Source of the DNA: AP-15 sp035570595 | GTDB lineage: Bacteria > Pseudomonadota > Alphaproteobacteria > ATCC43930 > CGMCC-115725 | Length of the DNA: 16,842 nucleotides | Direction: 5' to 3' | Assembly (NCBI GenBank): GCA_035570595.1 | Contig: DATMLF010000249.1 | Coordinates: 1 to 16,842 of the forward strand | In this document: positions 6,002 through 13,555 of the stretch, piece after piece | Numbering within the stretch: position 1 is the first letter of the stretch | How the letters are laid out: every line of letters begins with the position of its first letter | Position numbers and translations under genes: made by a program | The notes under the pieces: generated by a model | What the model was told of the DNA's origin: nothing | The model's input: only the letters and a program-made list of their open reading frames with translations | Databases searched by the model: none

Positions 6002-7270
6002 TCAGCCGGCGGCGAGCGGGTCGGCGGTCGGGATCGAGATGGCGCCGCCGCGGTCGCCGCCGACGAGCGGCGAGGCCGCCTTGCGCCCAAGGGCTTCGAC
6101 AACCGGGATGTCGGCGTCCGCGACCGGCGCCATGCGCGGCTTGCGCGCCAATGCCGCCTCGACGTAAGGCGCCAGCTCGCGCTCCTTCGCCGCGGCGCGC
6201 GCCCGCTCGCGCTCCTTGAACTCCGGCATCACCTCGGCGGCGAAGGTTTCGAGCGACTGGCAGATGTGCTCGTGGCGGTTGGCGCCGCTCTGCTGGACGA
6301 ACATGACCTGGTCGATCCCGGCCTTCTCGTAGCGGGCGAGATGCGCGCGCAACTGCTCGGGGGTGCCGATGCCGCCGCGCCCGGCATTGTCCGGCAGCCG
6401 GTCCTTGACCTGCAGAAAGCGCTGCCAGAGATCGGTCCGGCCCGGCATGTGCTCGCCAAACAGCGCGTAATACCCGAGCGAGTAGCCGAAAAAGCGAAAC
6501 CCGTCGAGCCCGCGGCGGATCGCTTCCGCCTCGTCCTGATGGCAGGACATGCCGGTGACGATCGCGAGGTTCGGGTTGACCCGATGGCCGATCGGCACGC
6601 ATTCCTCGGACTTGATGATCGCGTAATATTCCTCGACCCATTTCGCCGCCTGCTCGGGCTCGAGAAAGGCGAATGCCAGCGCGCCGAGGCCGTTTTTCGC
6701 GGCGAGGTGGATCGTCTCGCGGCGCGAGCACGCCACCCACATCGGCGGGTGCGGCTTTTGCACCGGTTTTGGCACCAAATTGCGGCACGGCATGTCGAAC
6801 CAGCGCCCCTGAAAACCGGGATAGGGCCGCATCGCCAGCATGTTGGCGGCCTGCTCGGTCGCTTCCTGCCACATCGACCGCTTGTCGTCGGGGTCGACGC
6901 CAAACCCGCCCATCTCGACCGCGGTCGCCGACTCGCCCGTACCCCATTCGACGCGCCCGTTCGACACGAGGTCGAGGGTCGCGACCCGCTCGGCGACGCG
7001 GGCGGGGTGATTGTATTTGGGCGGCATCAGCGCGATGCCATGGCCGAGGCGGATCTGCTTGGTGCGCTGCGAGCACGCCGCGAGAAACACTTCCGGTGCG
7101 GAGGAGTGCGAATATTCCTCGAGGAAGTGGTGCTCGACCTCCCAGACATAGTCGATCCCGAGCCGGTCGGCGAGCTCGACCTGGTCGAGCGCCTGCTGGT
7201 AAAGCCGCTGCTCGGCCCCCTCGTCCCAGGGCTGGGGCAGCTGGTGCTCATAGAAAATCCCGAATTTCAT
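6002..7270 (-). CDS. LLM-class (luciferase-like) flavin-dependent monooxygenase
   Basis: 422 residues. The TIM-barrel core covers about 1-370, with MKFGIFYEHQLPQPW at the start, LGIDYVWEVEHHFLEEYSHS (38-57), a QIRLGHGI strand, HPARVAERVATLDLVSNGR, PKPVQKPHPPMWVACS and a final GIDQVMFVQQSG. The HHF and GTGESA segments are in positions that shape the flavin pocket in bacterial luciferase and alkane/nitrilotriacetate monooxygenases. It should use reduced FMN from a partner reductase plus O2; no flavin reductase is encoded in the window. The substrate is unknown. About 50 extra C-terminal residues, rich in Ala/Arg, extend beyond the barrel. GGAGG lies 9 nt before the ATG. It is the last gene of the minus-strand series, 81 bp after the cytidine deaminase, and is followed after 6 bp by a gene fragment. 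Confidence 0.9.
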   Translation of the reverse strand: MKFGIFYEHQLPQPWDEGAEQRLYQQALDQVELADRLGIDYVWEVEHHFLEEYSHSSAPEVFLAACSQRTKQIRLGHGIALMPPKYNHPARVAERVATLDLVSNGRVEWGTGESATAVEMGGFGVDPDDKRSMWQEATEQAANMLAMRPYPGFQGRWFDMPCRNLVPKPVQKPHPPMWVACSRRETIHLAAKNGLGALAFAFLEPEQAAKWVEEYYAIIKSEECVPIGHRVNPNLAIVTGMSCHQDEAEAIRRGLDGFRFFGYSLGYYALFGEHMPGRTDLWQRFLQVKDRLPDNAGRGGIGTPEQLRAHLARYEKAGIDQVMFVQQSGANRHEHICQSLETFAAEVMPEFKERERARAAAKERELAPYVEAALARKPRMAPVADADIPVVEALGRKAASPLVGGDRGGAISIPTADPLAAG

Positions 7271-7351
7271 GGCGCTGAGCCTCCAATCGCATTTGCCTAT
7301 TCTGGTGCACCCGCGGCGAGCCGGGCCCGCGCGTCGACGGTGTTCGCTTGC

Positions 7352-7753
7352 CTAGTCGCGTTGAAACGGGTGAGGAAACAGCTCGTGGATGTTGGTGGCG
7401 ATCGCCTCGCCGTCGAGGTTGCCGAGCACGACCCCAGCGTCCCGGCCAAACTCGAAGAGGACTTGACGGCACGCGCCGCAAGGCGGCGACGGCGGGTCCG
7501 CGTCGGTCACCACGGCGATTTCGACGATTGCCGGGTCGCCGGCCGCGACCGCGTTGAAGATCGCCACGCGTTCGGCGCACATCGACAACCCGTAGGACAC
7601 GTTTTCGACATTGGCCCCGCGATAGGTCTTGCCCGACGCGGTGCGCACGGCAGCCCCGACCTTGAACCCCGAATAGGGCGCGTAGGCCCGCTCGCGCGCC
7701 ATGCGCGCCTCGTGCACCAGCGCCTGCTGCGACCTCGTCAACCCGTTCGTCAT
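7352..7753 (-). CDS. cdd: Cytidine deaminase
   Basis: 133 residues, the length of the compact homotetrameric form. AYAPYSGFKVGAAV (24-37) and GANVENVSYGLSMCAER (47-62) hold the substrate loop, the zinc ligand C59 and the catalytic E61. SPPCGACRQVLFEF (89-102) supplies the zinc ligands C92 and C95. It deaminates cytidine and deoxycytidine to uridine and deoxyuridine (EC 3.5.4.5) in pyrimidine salvage, in the cytosol. Its ATG follows the TGA of the membrane protein gene with no base between, which implies translational coupling. Pairing with a transporter-like gene suggests handling of an imported nucleoside. Blasticidin-S deaminases share the fold but have a different N-terminal loop. Confidence 0.95.
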   Translation of the reverse strand: MTNGLTRSQQALVHEARMARERAYAPYSGFKVGAAVRTASGKTYRGANVENVSYGLSMCAERVAIFNAVAAGDPAIVEIAVVTDADPPSPPCGACRQVLFEFGRDAGVVLGNLDGEAIATNIHELFPHPFQRD

Positions 7754-8527
7754 TCAGTGCACCCCGACAAGGATCATCAGGATTGGCAAGGCGATCAGGA
7801 CCGAGAAAAAACCCAATGGCCCGAGCAGGGTCAGGATGTCGTTTCTCGCCATCTGGGCCCTCAGCGTCTTTACGCCGATGCCCAACGCCACGTAGTACAA
7901 TGCCGCGAGGAATTCGATTAGGTCATGATAGGTTGTCCGTATCCCGGCTGACAGCGGTGGTTGATTGATCCCAGCCTTGACGATCTCCAGCACAAACATG
8001 ACCCCGACCGTCGTGGAAATGGTTTTGTCGAGAAAGTGGCTGAGCAGAAATTCGGAGACGAAAATCTTGACTGAGCCGACAAATCGCGTGTTTTTTGCTT
8101 GAAAGTCCTTACAGATGCTGTCAATGATGTGGTTGCTGTTAAAGCCGAGGCGCATTCGCACCGGCACCGACGTGATGGTCGACAGGAGCCCCGCCAGCAG
8201 GCCCACCAGCAGGATATAGAGGACGGTCTGCGTTTCCGGCCAGAATGCGAGCGGCATGTACCAGCCGGCCAAGCCCCACAGCAGGCCGCACAGCACGTTG
8301 ACATGGGTAAACCAGATATAGGGGCGATAGCTCGTGCTCGGCCCGCTGATCACGAGGTTGGTGATGAGCCCCAGGGCCATTCCGGCGAGCGGCCCGTAAG
8401 CCAGGCCCGCCATCGCGGTGCCGACCGTGTCGAGAAAGACCAGGGTCTCGAAAAAGTTGGCGGCGACCAGGCCGCCGACATTGAGCACCAGCATCAAGGC
8501 GCCGTTTGCCAGGGAAACCAGCGGCAT
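7754..8527 (-). CDS. Membrane protein, ECF-transporter S-component-like
   Basis: 257 residues, strongly hydrophobic, with about six or seven membrane segments (near 6-24, 30-60, 71-92, 101-124, 165-184, 203-220, 231-254). The N-terminal half has FLDTVGTAMAGLAYGPLAGM and ALGLITNLVISGP, the signature of energy-coupling-factor substrate-binding subunits ('DTxGTxxxALxxGPxxGxxVGxxTNL'). The cytosolic loop 125-160 and the C-terminal half are less familiar. No ECF ATPase or T subunit lies nearby, so it would share a general module or work alone. Coupling to cdd suggests a nucleoside or pyrimidine substrate (inference). The start is ambiguous: GTG at 8530 or ATG at 8527. GAGG 7 nt before the ATG favours 8527. 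Parts are markedly AT-richer than the surroundings (26 of 60 G+C at 8041-8100). Confidence 0.65.
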   Translation of the reverse strand: MPLVSLANGALMLVLNVGGLVAANFFETLVFLDTVGTAMAGLAYGPLAGMALGLITNLVISGPSTSYRPYIWFTHVNVLCGLLWGLAGWYMPLAFWPETQTVLYILLVGLLAGLLSTITSVPVRMRLGFNSNHIIDSICKDFQAKNTRFVGSVKIFVSEFLLSHFLDKTISTTVGVMFVLEIVKAGINQPPLSAGIRTTYHDLIEFLAALYYVALGIGVKTLRAQMARNDILTLLGPLGFFSVLIALPILMILVGVH

Positions 8528-8568
8528 CACGTCACCTCGGCGGGCGGGCGCCCATCCCGATCACCGCG

Positions 8569-9351
8569 TCACGCGGTCCAGCGCAGGATCGCGGCGGCAA
8601 CCTCCTCGGGCTGGTCGAGCTCGGCGAGATGGCCGGCGCCGGCGATTATGGTGATCTCGGTGTGGCCGGCGATCGCATGCGCGAAGCGGTCGGCGTAGGT
8701 GGGCGGCATGACCCGGTCTTCTGCACCCCAGATCAGCAACGTCGGGGCGTGGATCAGCGGCAGCCGCTTTTCGAGCTTGGTGTTGCCGAGCGGCCAGAAG
8801 GCGCGCGCCGCAGCCTCGGCGGCACGCGTCTGCTCGATCGTCCATTCGGGCGAGTTGGCGCCCTCGGGCTCGGCCTTGAGCGCGCTCCAGCGCTCGGCGT
8901 CGGCGCACATCAGGGCCGGCACGTCGGGCGCACGCTGCGCCCAGGGATCGGTCGCCGGCTCGTTCTCGTCGAACAGGCCCCACGGCGCGATCAGCGCCAG
9001 CCGGCGCACCCTGTCGGGCCAGATCGCGGCGACTTCGGCGGCGAACGAGCCCCCGACCGACCCGCCGGCCAAATCGGCGCCGTCGAGCCCCGCTCTGTGC
9101 AGCAATTCGCGCACCGCCAGCACCCAGTCGAGCTGGCTGTCGAGCACGGTGTGGCCGCGGTCGCCGCCGGGGAACCCCGGCAACGACGGCACGATAAGGG
9201 TGCGCTCGCGCGCCAGCGCATCGAGAAACGGGACCCAGCGCGGCAAGCCGCCAAAGCCGGCGAGAAACCCGAGCTTCGGACCGGCGCCGGCCTGCCAGAC
9301 GCGCGACGCAAAGCCGTTGACTTCGACCGAAAACACGTGCGGCTCGCTCAT
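8569..9351 (-). CDS. Alpha/beta hydrolase (serine type)
   Basis: 260 residues. The nucleophile elbow GGSVGGS puts the serine at 98, WGAEDRV gives the acid at D212, and IIAGAGHLAELDQPEE gives H241. PSLPGFPGGD (55-64) is the usual loop after strand 4, and the oxyanion-hole segment FLAGFGGLPRW (29-39) replaces the common HG motif. The lid (about 125-190) is rich in Trp and acidic residues. It should hydrolyse an ester, lactone, amide or C-C bond; the substrate cannot be read from sequence. The ATG at 9351 has GGAG 6 nt upstream, while an in-frame ATG further upstream adds Arg-rich residues with no site. It leads the closely spaced set hydrolase, S-component (41 bp), cdd (0 bp), LLM monooxygenase (81 bp). 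Confidence 0.85.
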   Translation of the reverse strand: MSEPHVFSVEVNGFASRVWQAGAGPKLGFLAGFGGLPRWVPFLDALARERTLIVPSLPGFPGGDRGHTVLDSQLDWVLAVRELLHRAGLDGADLAGGSVGGSFAAEVAAIWPDRVRRLALIAPWGLFDENEPATDPWAQRAPDVPALMCADAERWSALKAEPEGANSPEWTIEQTRAAEAAARAFWPLGNTKLEKRLPLIHAPTLLIWGAEDRVMPPTYADRFAHAIAGHTEITIIAGAGHLAELDQPEEVAAAILRWTA

Positions 9352-9566
9352 GCCCCGCTCCACCCACGTCCGGCGGCCCAGCCTGACCCGCCGCCCGCCG
9401 GCGGTCAAGCCGCAACGCGTGGAGAGGGAGATGGACGCTCCGCAACGACGCTCGGAACGCCCGATCCTCCGCGAGACGAGCGGCTCAGGCGACGACCGGC
9501 GGGCGCTCGTCGCTGTGAAACGGCGGGCGGGGAGCGGCGCAATGCCAGCGCCGGCGCGGGGCTAGC

Positions 9567-11180
9567 TCACCACGCGGCGGCCCAGCCGTCGCGGCGCGGG
9601 TCGGAGCCGGCGAGCAGCATGCCGCTCGCGGCCTCGCGGCGGATGATCTCGACGCTGCACGGGCCGTCGAGGTCGCCGACCGTGTTGAGCCGGTGGCCGC
9701 GGCGCGCCAGCTCGCGGCGCACCGCTTCGGGAAAGCGGCGCTCGACGACGAGCTCGCTCACACCCTCGTGCGGCCAGTTGGCGTACTGGCCCGACACATG
9801 CGAGGTCCAGCGCGGCATCTCGGCCGCCTGTTGCGGGTCGAGCCCGCAATCGACCATCGCGCTCAACACCTGCAGGTTGACCTGCACCTGGTTGTCGGCG
9901 CCCGGCGTGCCAAAGACGCACCACAACGCGCCGTCCTTCAGCACGATCGGCGGGTTCATCGTGTGACGGACGCGCCGCCCCGGCGTCAGTCGGTTCGGGT
10001 GGCCGGCCTCGAGGTGCCAGTACGCCATGCGGTTGTTGAGGAGAATGCCGGTGTCGCCGGCGATGACGCCGGCGCCAAAGCCGCTATTGATGCTCTGGAT
10101 GCCGGAGACCGCGTTGCCCTCGCCGTCGGCGGTGCAGAAATAAGTCGTGTCGCCGGCGGCGTCCGGCACGATTTCGGTCGGGGCGGCATGGCGCATATCG
10201 ATCCGGGCAGCGAGTGCGGCCGCGTATTCCGCCGACAAAAGCCGCTCAAACGGCGGCGCCAGCGAGCGCGGGTCGGCGCCCCAGCGCTCGCGGTCGGCAA
10301 AGGCCAGCTTTTTTGCTTCGACCATCGCGTGGACCCGGTCGGCGGACAGCAGTTCGGCGCCGGCGAGGTCGAGCTCTTCGAGGATCTTCAATTCCTGCAG
10401 CAGCACAAAACCGGTCGAGTTGGGCGGCGCCTCGAGCACCGTGAAGCCGCGATAGTCGACCGCGATCGGCTGTTGCTCCTCGGCGGTGAAGGCGGCGAGA
10501 TCGGCCGCACCGACCAAGGCACCGGCGGCTTCAAGGCCATCCGCGAGGCGCCGCGCCAGCCGGCCGCGGTAAAAGCCCTCGGCACCCTCCTCGGCGATCT
10601 CTTCGAGGGTGCGCGCGAGGTCCGGCTGCGCGATCGCGGCGCCCAATCGAGGCGCGCTTCCGTCATCGAGAAACAGTGCCGTCGCGCGCGCGTCGACCAG
10701 CAAGGTGGAGCGATATTCCTCGGCGAAGTGGCAGTAGGCGCGGGTCGCGCCAAACCCGTCGCGGGCATACCCGACCGCCTCGCCGAACAAATCGCGCCAC
10801 GGCAACCGCCCAAACCGGCGATGCATCAAGCCGAGCGCCGAGAGCATCCCCGGCACCGAAACCGACAACGGGCCGGTGCGCGGAATGCCGCCGGCGTAGC
10901 GTTCGGGGCTCGCCGCGGCGGGCGCCGGTCCTGTGCCGTTGAACACCACCGCGCGGCCGGTCGCGGCGTCGAACACCTGATAGAAGGCGTCGCCGCCGAG
11001 CCCCGACATCATCGGCTCGACCACCGAGAGGACGAGCCCGGTCGCGACCGCGGCGTCGACGGCATTGCCGCCGGCGCGCAACGCCAGGAGCCCCGCCTGG
11101 GCGGCGAGCGGGTGGTTTGCCGCGACGGCGCCGCGCCGCCCGATGATCAGCGGCCGGTAGGAACGCATCTCGACAGCCAC
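9567..11180 (-). CDS. Gamma-glutamyltransferase-family Ntn hydrolase, noncanonical
   Basis: 537 residues from the GTG at 11180, normal family length. The large-subunit part has AANHPLAAQAGLLALRAGGN (20-39), AVDAAVATGLVLSVVEP and MSGLGGDAFY. The autoprocessing site is GDTTYFCTADGEGNAVSGIQ, with T345 as the N-terminal nucleophile of the small subunit, followed by INSGFGAGV and NNRMAYW. The family Arg that holds the gamma-glutamyl carboxylate (in 'DFREKAP' or 'DGRETAP') is replaced: here FNGTGPAPAA has T83 there. It may therefore be an amidase or acylase of the GGT fold (HpxW-like oxamate amidohydrolase or cephalosporin-acylase type) rather than a glutathione hydrolase. No clear signal peptide, so probably cytosolic. 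AGGAG 7 nt before GTG 11180 sets the start; ATG 11168 and GTG 11195 are alternatives. It lies 215 bp before the hydrolase gene. Confidence 0.88.
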   Translation of the reverse strand: MAVEMRSYRPLIIGRRGAVAANHPLAAQAGLLALRAGGNAVDAAVATGLVLSVVEPMMSGLGGDAFYQVFDAATGRAVVFNGTGPAPAAASPERYAGGIPRTGPLSVSVPGMLSALGLMHRRFGRLPWRDLFGEAVGYARDGFGATRAYCHFAEEYRSTLLVDARATALFLDDGSAPRLGAAIAQPDLARTLEEIAEEGAEGFYRGRLARRLADGLEAAGALVGAADLAAFTAEEQQPIAVDYRGFTVLEAPPNSTGFVLLQELKILEELDLAGAELLSADRVHAMVEAKKLAFADRERWGADPRSLAPPFERLLSAEYAAALAARIDMRHAAPTEIVPDAAGDTTYFCTADGEGNAVSGIQSINSGFGAGVIAGDTGILLNNRMAYWHLEAGHPNRLTPGRRVRHTMNPPIVLKDGALWCVFGTPGADNQVQVNLQVLSAMVDCGLDPQQAAEMPRWTSHVSGQYANWPHEGVSELVVERRFPEAVRRELARRGHRLNTVGDLDGPCSVEIIRREAASGMLLAGSDPRRDGWAAAW

Positions 11181-11294
11181 ATCCGCTCTCCTCACACCTT
11201 GGTGGTCGGCGCACCCCGGCGATCAATGCCGATCCCAACCCGTGGAGGCAAGGCAATCCCTGCGGCGCGGCAAGTACGACGCTACGGCGCGCGG

Positions 11295-11909
11295 TCAGCC
11301 GCCAGCCTCGGCTTGCGCGCAAGGCCCGAGAAACTCCGGGACAGAGACCGCGACACCGGGAAGATGGGCAAAGCACGGCTCGCTTGGCCGGCATTGGTAC
11401 ATATACGCCCAGTGGGTCAGCAGCAGATCCTTGACGGCCGCGGTGGACATTTGATTTGCCATGGTCCAGCCGGCGCGCTGCCGGGTCATCGTGCCGAGCC
11501 CGACGGTCGGCGCGCTGTCCGAGCCGCCGGCGGTCGTCTGCGAGGGCAGCAGGGTAAAGGTGAGGTGCACCTGGCCCTCGGGCGTCACCGACCCGACGAG
11601 CTGCAGGCACGAAACCTCGGGTGCGCTCGACCCTCTCGGCGGCGAATACGAGACCGCCGTCGTGCCCCAGAAATACCCGCCTTCGTACCGGGCAATGTGA
11701 TAAACGGTCTGGTCGGATACCGGGATCGGGGATTTGAGCGCCGGGCTCGATGCAAGCGCCAGCAGATAATCGTGCGGCACGTACCAGTACGTCCCTTCCA
11801 GCCATTGCCAGCGGTCGACCGGCGCCGCCATCGCCGGACACCCGGCGGCGAGGGCGGCAATGCCGGCCAAGACCGTCCCTAATCCGCGTTTCAGTAAAAT
11901 CCTGTTCAT
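11295..11909 (-). CDS. Secreted or periplasmic protein of unknown function
   Basis: 204 residues. The N-terminus MNRILLKRGLGTVLAGIAAL has a basic n-region and hydrophobic core and ends in AAGCPAMAAPVDRW, so signal peptidase I cleavage after AMA is likely. A lipobox reading at the AAGC just before is possible but has no leucine at -3. The mature part starts WQWLEGTYWYVPHDYLLA and contains VYHIARYEGGYFWGTTAV, a stretch reading LVGSVTPEGQVHLTFTLLP and four later cysteines that could form disulfides. Aromatic-rich strands suggest a lipocalin-like beta structure, but I know no family name. AGGAG sits 7 nt before the ATG. It is divergent from the lipoprotein gene, sharing a 98-bp intergenic region. 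Confidence 0.75.
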   Translation of the reverse strand: MNRILLKRGLGTVLAGIAALAAGCPAMAAPVDRWQWLEGTYWYVPHDYLLALASSPALKSPIPVSDQTVYHIARYEGGYFWGTTAVSYSPPRGSSAPEVSCLQLVGSVTPEGQVHLTFTLLPSQTTAGGSDSAPTVGLGTMTRQRAGWTMANQMSTAAVKDLLLTHWAYMYQCRPSEPCFAHLPGVAVSVPEFLGPCAQAEAGG

Positions 11910-12007
11910 TGGCCAGCTCCTGGCTTCGGCGGCTGCGGGTCGCGGCGCCGTGCCGGCGGATCGGATCGCCGGCGCTTGACGCGATTGCCTGGGATAAGGG
12001 TCGCGGC

Positions 12008-12190
12008 ATGAAGATTTCCTTGCACCGCCGTCCGGCCGCCGCCGGCAAGATCGCGCTCGTCGGTCTGTTGCTGGCGCTGGCGGGCTGCGCCGCCGCCGGT
12101 CCCGTCAATAGTTCGGACAATGACAAGAGCGGCGGGGACAAAAACAGCGGGTTTTACGGCGGCGTGACCGGCGGCGGCAGCTGGCCGTGA
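12008..12190 (+). CDS. Small lipoprotein, 60 aa
   Basis: 60 residues. A basic start (MKISLHRRPAAAGK) is followed by IALVGLLLALAGC, a clear lipobox with the lipidated cysteine at 27. The mature peptide is only about 34 residues, polar (SSDNDKSGGDKNSG) and ending GFYGGVTGGGSWP. Small alphaproteobacterial lipoproteins with a 'GFYGG..GG' tail are known to me by pattern but not by function. Ser at +2 is absent (Ala28), so outer-membrane sorting is likely. AAGGGT lies about 7 nt before the ATG. Its TGA overlaps the GTG start of the Nudix gene by 4 bp (GTGA), so the two are translationally coupled. Confidence 0.8.
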   Translation: MKISLHRRPAAAGKIALVGLLLALAGCAAAGPVNSSDNDKSGGDKNSGFYGGVTGGGSWP

Positions 12191-12627
12191 AAGCGCCCAA
12201 GACAAGCTGCGGGGTCATTGTCGGCGACGCCGAACGCATCCTGTTGGGCCATGCGACGCGCTCGCCGCGCTGGGACATCCCGAAGGGCGAGGCCGAGCCG
12301 GGCGAAGACTTTGCCGCGGCGGCGACGCGCGAATTGCGCGAGGAGACCGGGCTCGCGGCGGCGCCGGGCGACCTGAAGGCGCTCGGCGTGCACCGCTACC
12401 TGCGCGGCAAGGACCTCGCACTCTTCGCCTGGACGCCGCCTGTCATGCCCGACCCGAAGAGCCTCGTATGCGGCTCGACATTCGTCCTGCCGAACGGGAC
12501 GGCATTGCCGGAGTTCGACCGCTTTGCGCTCTTCGCCTGGGACGAGGCGCTGACCCGGGTCGGCAAGAACATGGCGCGGGTTTTGGCCGAGATCGCCCGG
12601 GTCACGCCAAACGGCGCTTCGGAATAA
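12187..12627 (+). CDS. Nudix hydrolase
   Basis: 146 residues. The Nudix box is perfect: GEAEPGEDFAAAATRELREE followed by TGL, that is G34-x5-E40-x7-R48-E49-L50-x-E52-E53-x-G55-L56, which binds Mg2+ and cleaves a nucleoside diphosphate linked to X. It starts MKAPKTSCGVIVGDAERILL, with WDIPKG (29-34) just before the box, similar to MutT/ApaH-like housecleaning or diadenosine polyphosphate members. The C-terminal part (FDRFALFAWDEALTRVGKNM) gives the usual last helix. The substrate is not determined. It starts at GTG 12187 inside the stop of the lipoprotein gene; this start is preferred because any internal start would remove the first beta strand. Confidence 0.92.
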   Translation: MKAPKTSCGVIVGDAERILLGHATRSPRWDIPKGEAEPGEDFAAAATRELREETGLAAAPGDLKALGVHRYLRGKDLALFAWTPPVMPDPKSLVCGSTFVLPNGTALPEFDRFALFAWDEALTRVGKNMARVLAEIARVTPNGASE

Positions 12628-12676
12628 CGCGGCGGTCGTGCTAGGCTAGTGCCAGCTGCAACGCGAGGAGGCCCCG

Positions 12677-13102
12677 ATGCCCAAGCTGCGTCACATCGCC
12701 ATCGCCGCCGAAGACCCGGAGGCGATGGCCGAGTTCTACAAAAAAGCCTTTGATTTTGTCGAAGTCGGCCGGCCCAACGGGGTGCTCGCCGACGGCGTGT
12801 TCCTCAGCGACGGCACCCTCAACATGGCGATCCTCAAATTCAAGACCGACCAGCTCGGCAAGGGCATGGACTATCGCGGCATCCACCATTTCGGCGTGCT
12901 GGTCGAGGATGTCGACGCGTTCTCAAAGAAACTCGAAAGCCTCGGCGCCGAGCATTACATCGACCAGGGTCATGGCGGGCAGCAGGCCGGCTATTTCGAG
13001 AAAAAGTTCTACGGGCCGGAGCACTTGCTGTTCGACATCGCCGAGCATGGCTGGGCCGGCGCCGAGCCGCTGCCGGTCGCGGTCAAGGAAGCCGCCGAAT
13101 AA
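12677..13102 (+). CDS. VOC family protein, copy A
   Basis: 141 residues, a single VOC domain. It starts MPKLRHIAIAAEDPEAMAEF with H6; unit 2 starts YRGIHHFGVLVEDVDAF with H71, and the last strand is FYGPEHLLFDIAEHGW with E123, so a metal site of H6, H71 and E123 is likely. Relatives act as glyoxalases or extradiol-type dioxygenases. This subgroup (KLRHIAIA..DP..MA.FY) is common beside other VOC genes, with no defined substrate. GAGGAGG lies about 6 nt before the ATG. It is 49 bp after the Nudix gene and is duplicated at 13556. Confidence 0.88.
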   Translation: MPKLRHIAIAAEDPEAMAEFYKKAFDFVEVGRPNGVLADGVFLSDGTLNMAILKFKTDQLGKGMDYRGIHHFGVLVEDVDAFSKKLESLGAEHYIDQGHGGQQAGYFEKKFYGPEHLLFDIAEHGWAGAEPLPVAVKEAAE

Positions 13103-13234
13103 GACGACGGCGAGGTCGTGCGGCCCATTGGGGCATGGCGCCAAAACCCGTGACGGCGCGGCTTGGTCCACCGCCGACCGGTTCGGGCCCGCATGCAGGC
13201 TCGCCGGGTATCAACAATGCTAACTCCTCCCACA

Positions 13235-13267
13235 GTCGTCATGGCCGGACTTGTTCCGGCCATCGAC
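13235..13267. repeat. Alphaproteobacterial intergenic palindrome, copy 1
   Basis: ATGGCCGG (13241-13248) and CCGGCCAT (13256-13263) form a perfect 8-bp stem around ACTTGTT, with GTCG and CGAC flanking outside. Translated, the stretch gives the well-known MAGLVPAI text of a repeat family that is scattered through many alphaproteobacterial intergenic regions. Confidence 0.8.
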
Positions 13268-13293
13268 GCACCCGGATCGCGGTCGGAAACAGG

Positions 13294-13325
13294 CGTCGTT
13301 CACCGGGACAAGCCCGGTGACGACG
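13294..13325. repeat. Alphaproteobacterial intergenic palindrome, copy 2 (inverted to copy 1)
   Basis: CACCGGG (13301-13307) pairs with CCCGGTG (13313-13319) around ACAAG, and the stem extends outward through CGTCG and CGACG with one extra base on the left. It is the same family as copy 1 in the opposite orientation, 26 bp away, so the pair forms a composite inverted unit. Confidence 0.8.
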
Positions 13326-13430
13326 AACGAGAGGAGAGTGGAAGCTTTGGGGTATCCGGCGACGGCTCCGCGGGGAACCGGACAGCCTCGGACGCGTAAG
13401 GGTGTCCATGCGACCGCCATGGGCGCCGAA

Positions 13431-13466
13431 GTCGTGAACGGCAGGGACAAACCCGGCCAGACGATG
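13431..13466. repeat. Degenerate third copy of the intergenic palindrome
   Basis: GTCGTGAACGGCAGGGACAA followed by ACCCGGCCAGACGATG follows the consensus of the inverted form (GTGGATGGCCGGGACAAGCCCGGCCATGACG) with several mismatches that weaken the stem. With copies 1 and 2 it accounts for most of the recognisable content of the 453-bp gap 13103-13555; I see no gene in that gap. Confidence 0.6.
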
Positions 13467-13555
13467 AAGAGAGTCAGTCAAAATTCGCGCTCGTCGCTCG
13501 CGTTCGCGAAAGCGGCGGGCGCTGCCGACTTGCAACCACACCGGAGGAGATTCCA

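Noticed and set aside
5597..7921. 774-codon open frame on the + strand
   Set aside because: It lies antisense to the LLM monooxygenase and cytidine deaminase genes, whose motifs are unmistakable. The translation is Arg/Ala/His-rich without any family pattern, as expected from GC-rich antisense DNA.
9693..11882. 729-codon open frame on the + strand
   Set aside because: It is a shadow of the GGT-family gene and the secreted-protein gene. There is no ribosome site and no motif.
11952..11973. GCCGGC...GCCGGC inverted repeat in the divergent region between the secreted protein and the lipoprotein
   Set aside because: Six-base GC arms of this kind arise often by chance at this base composition, and no second copy or half-site was seen.
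13163..13399. Small + strand frame containing VVMAGLVPAIDA
   Set aside because: This is the known spurious translation of the intergenic palindrome family, not a gene.
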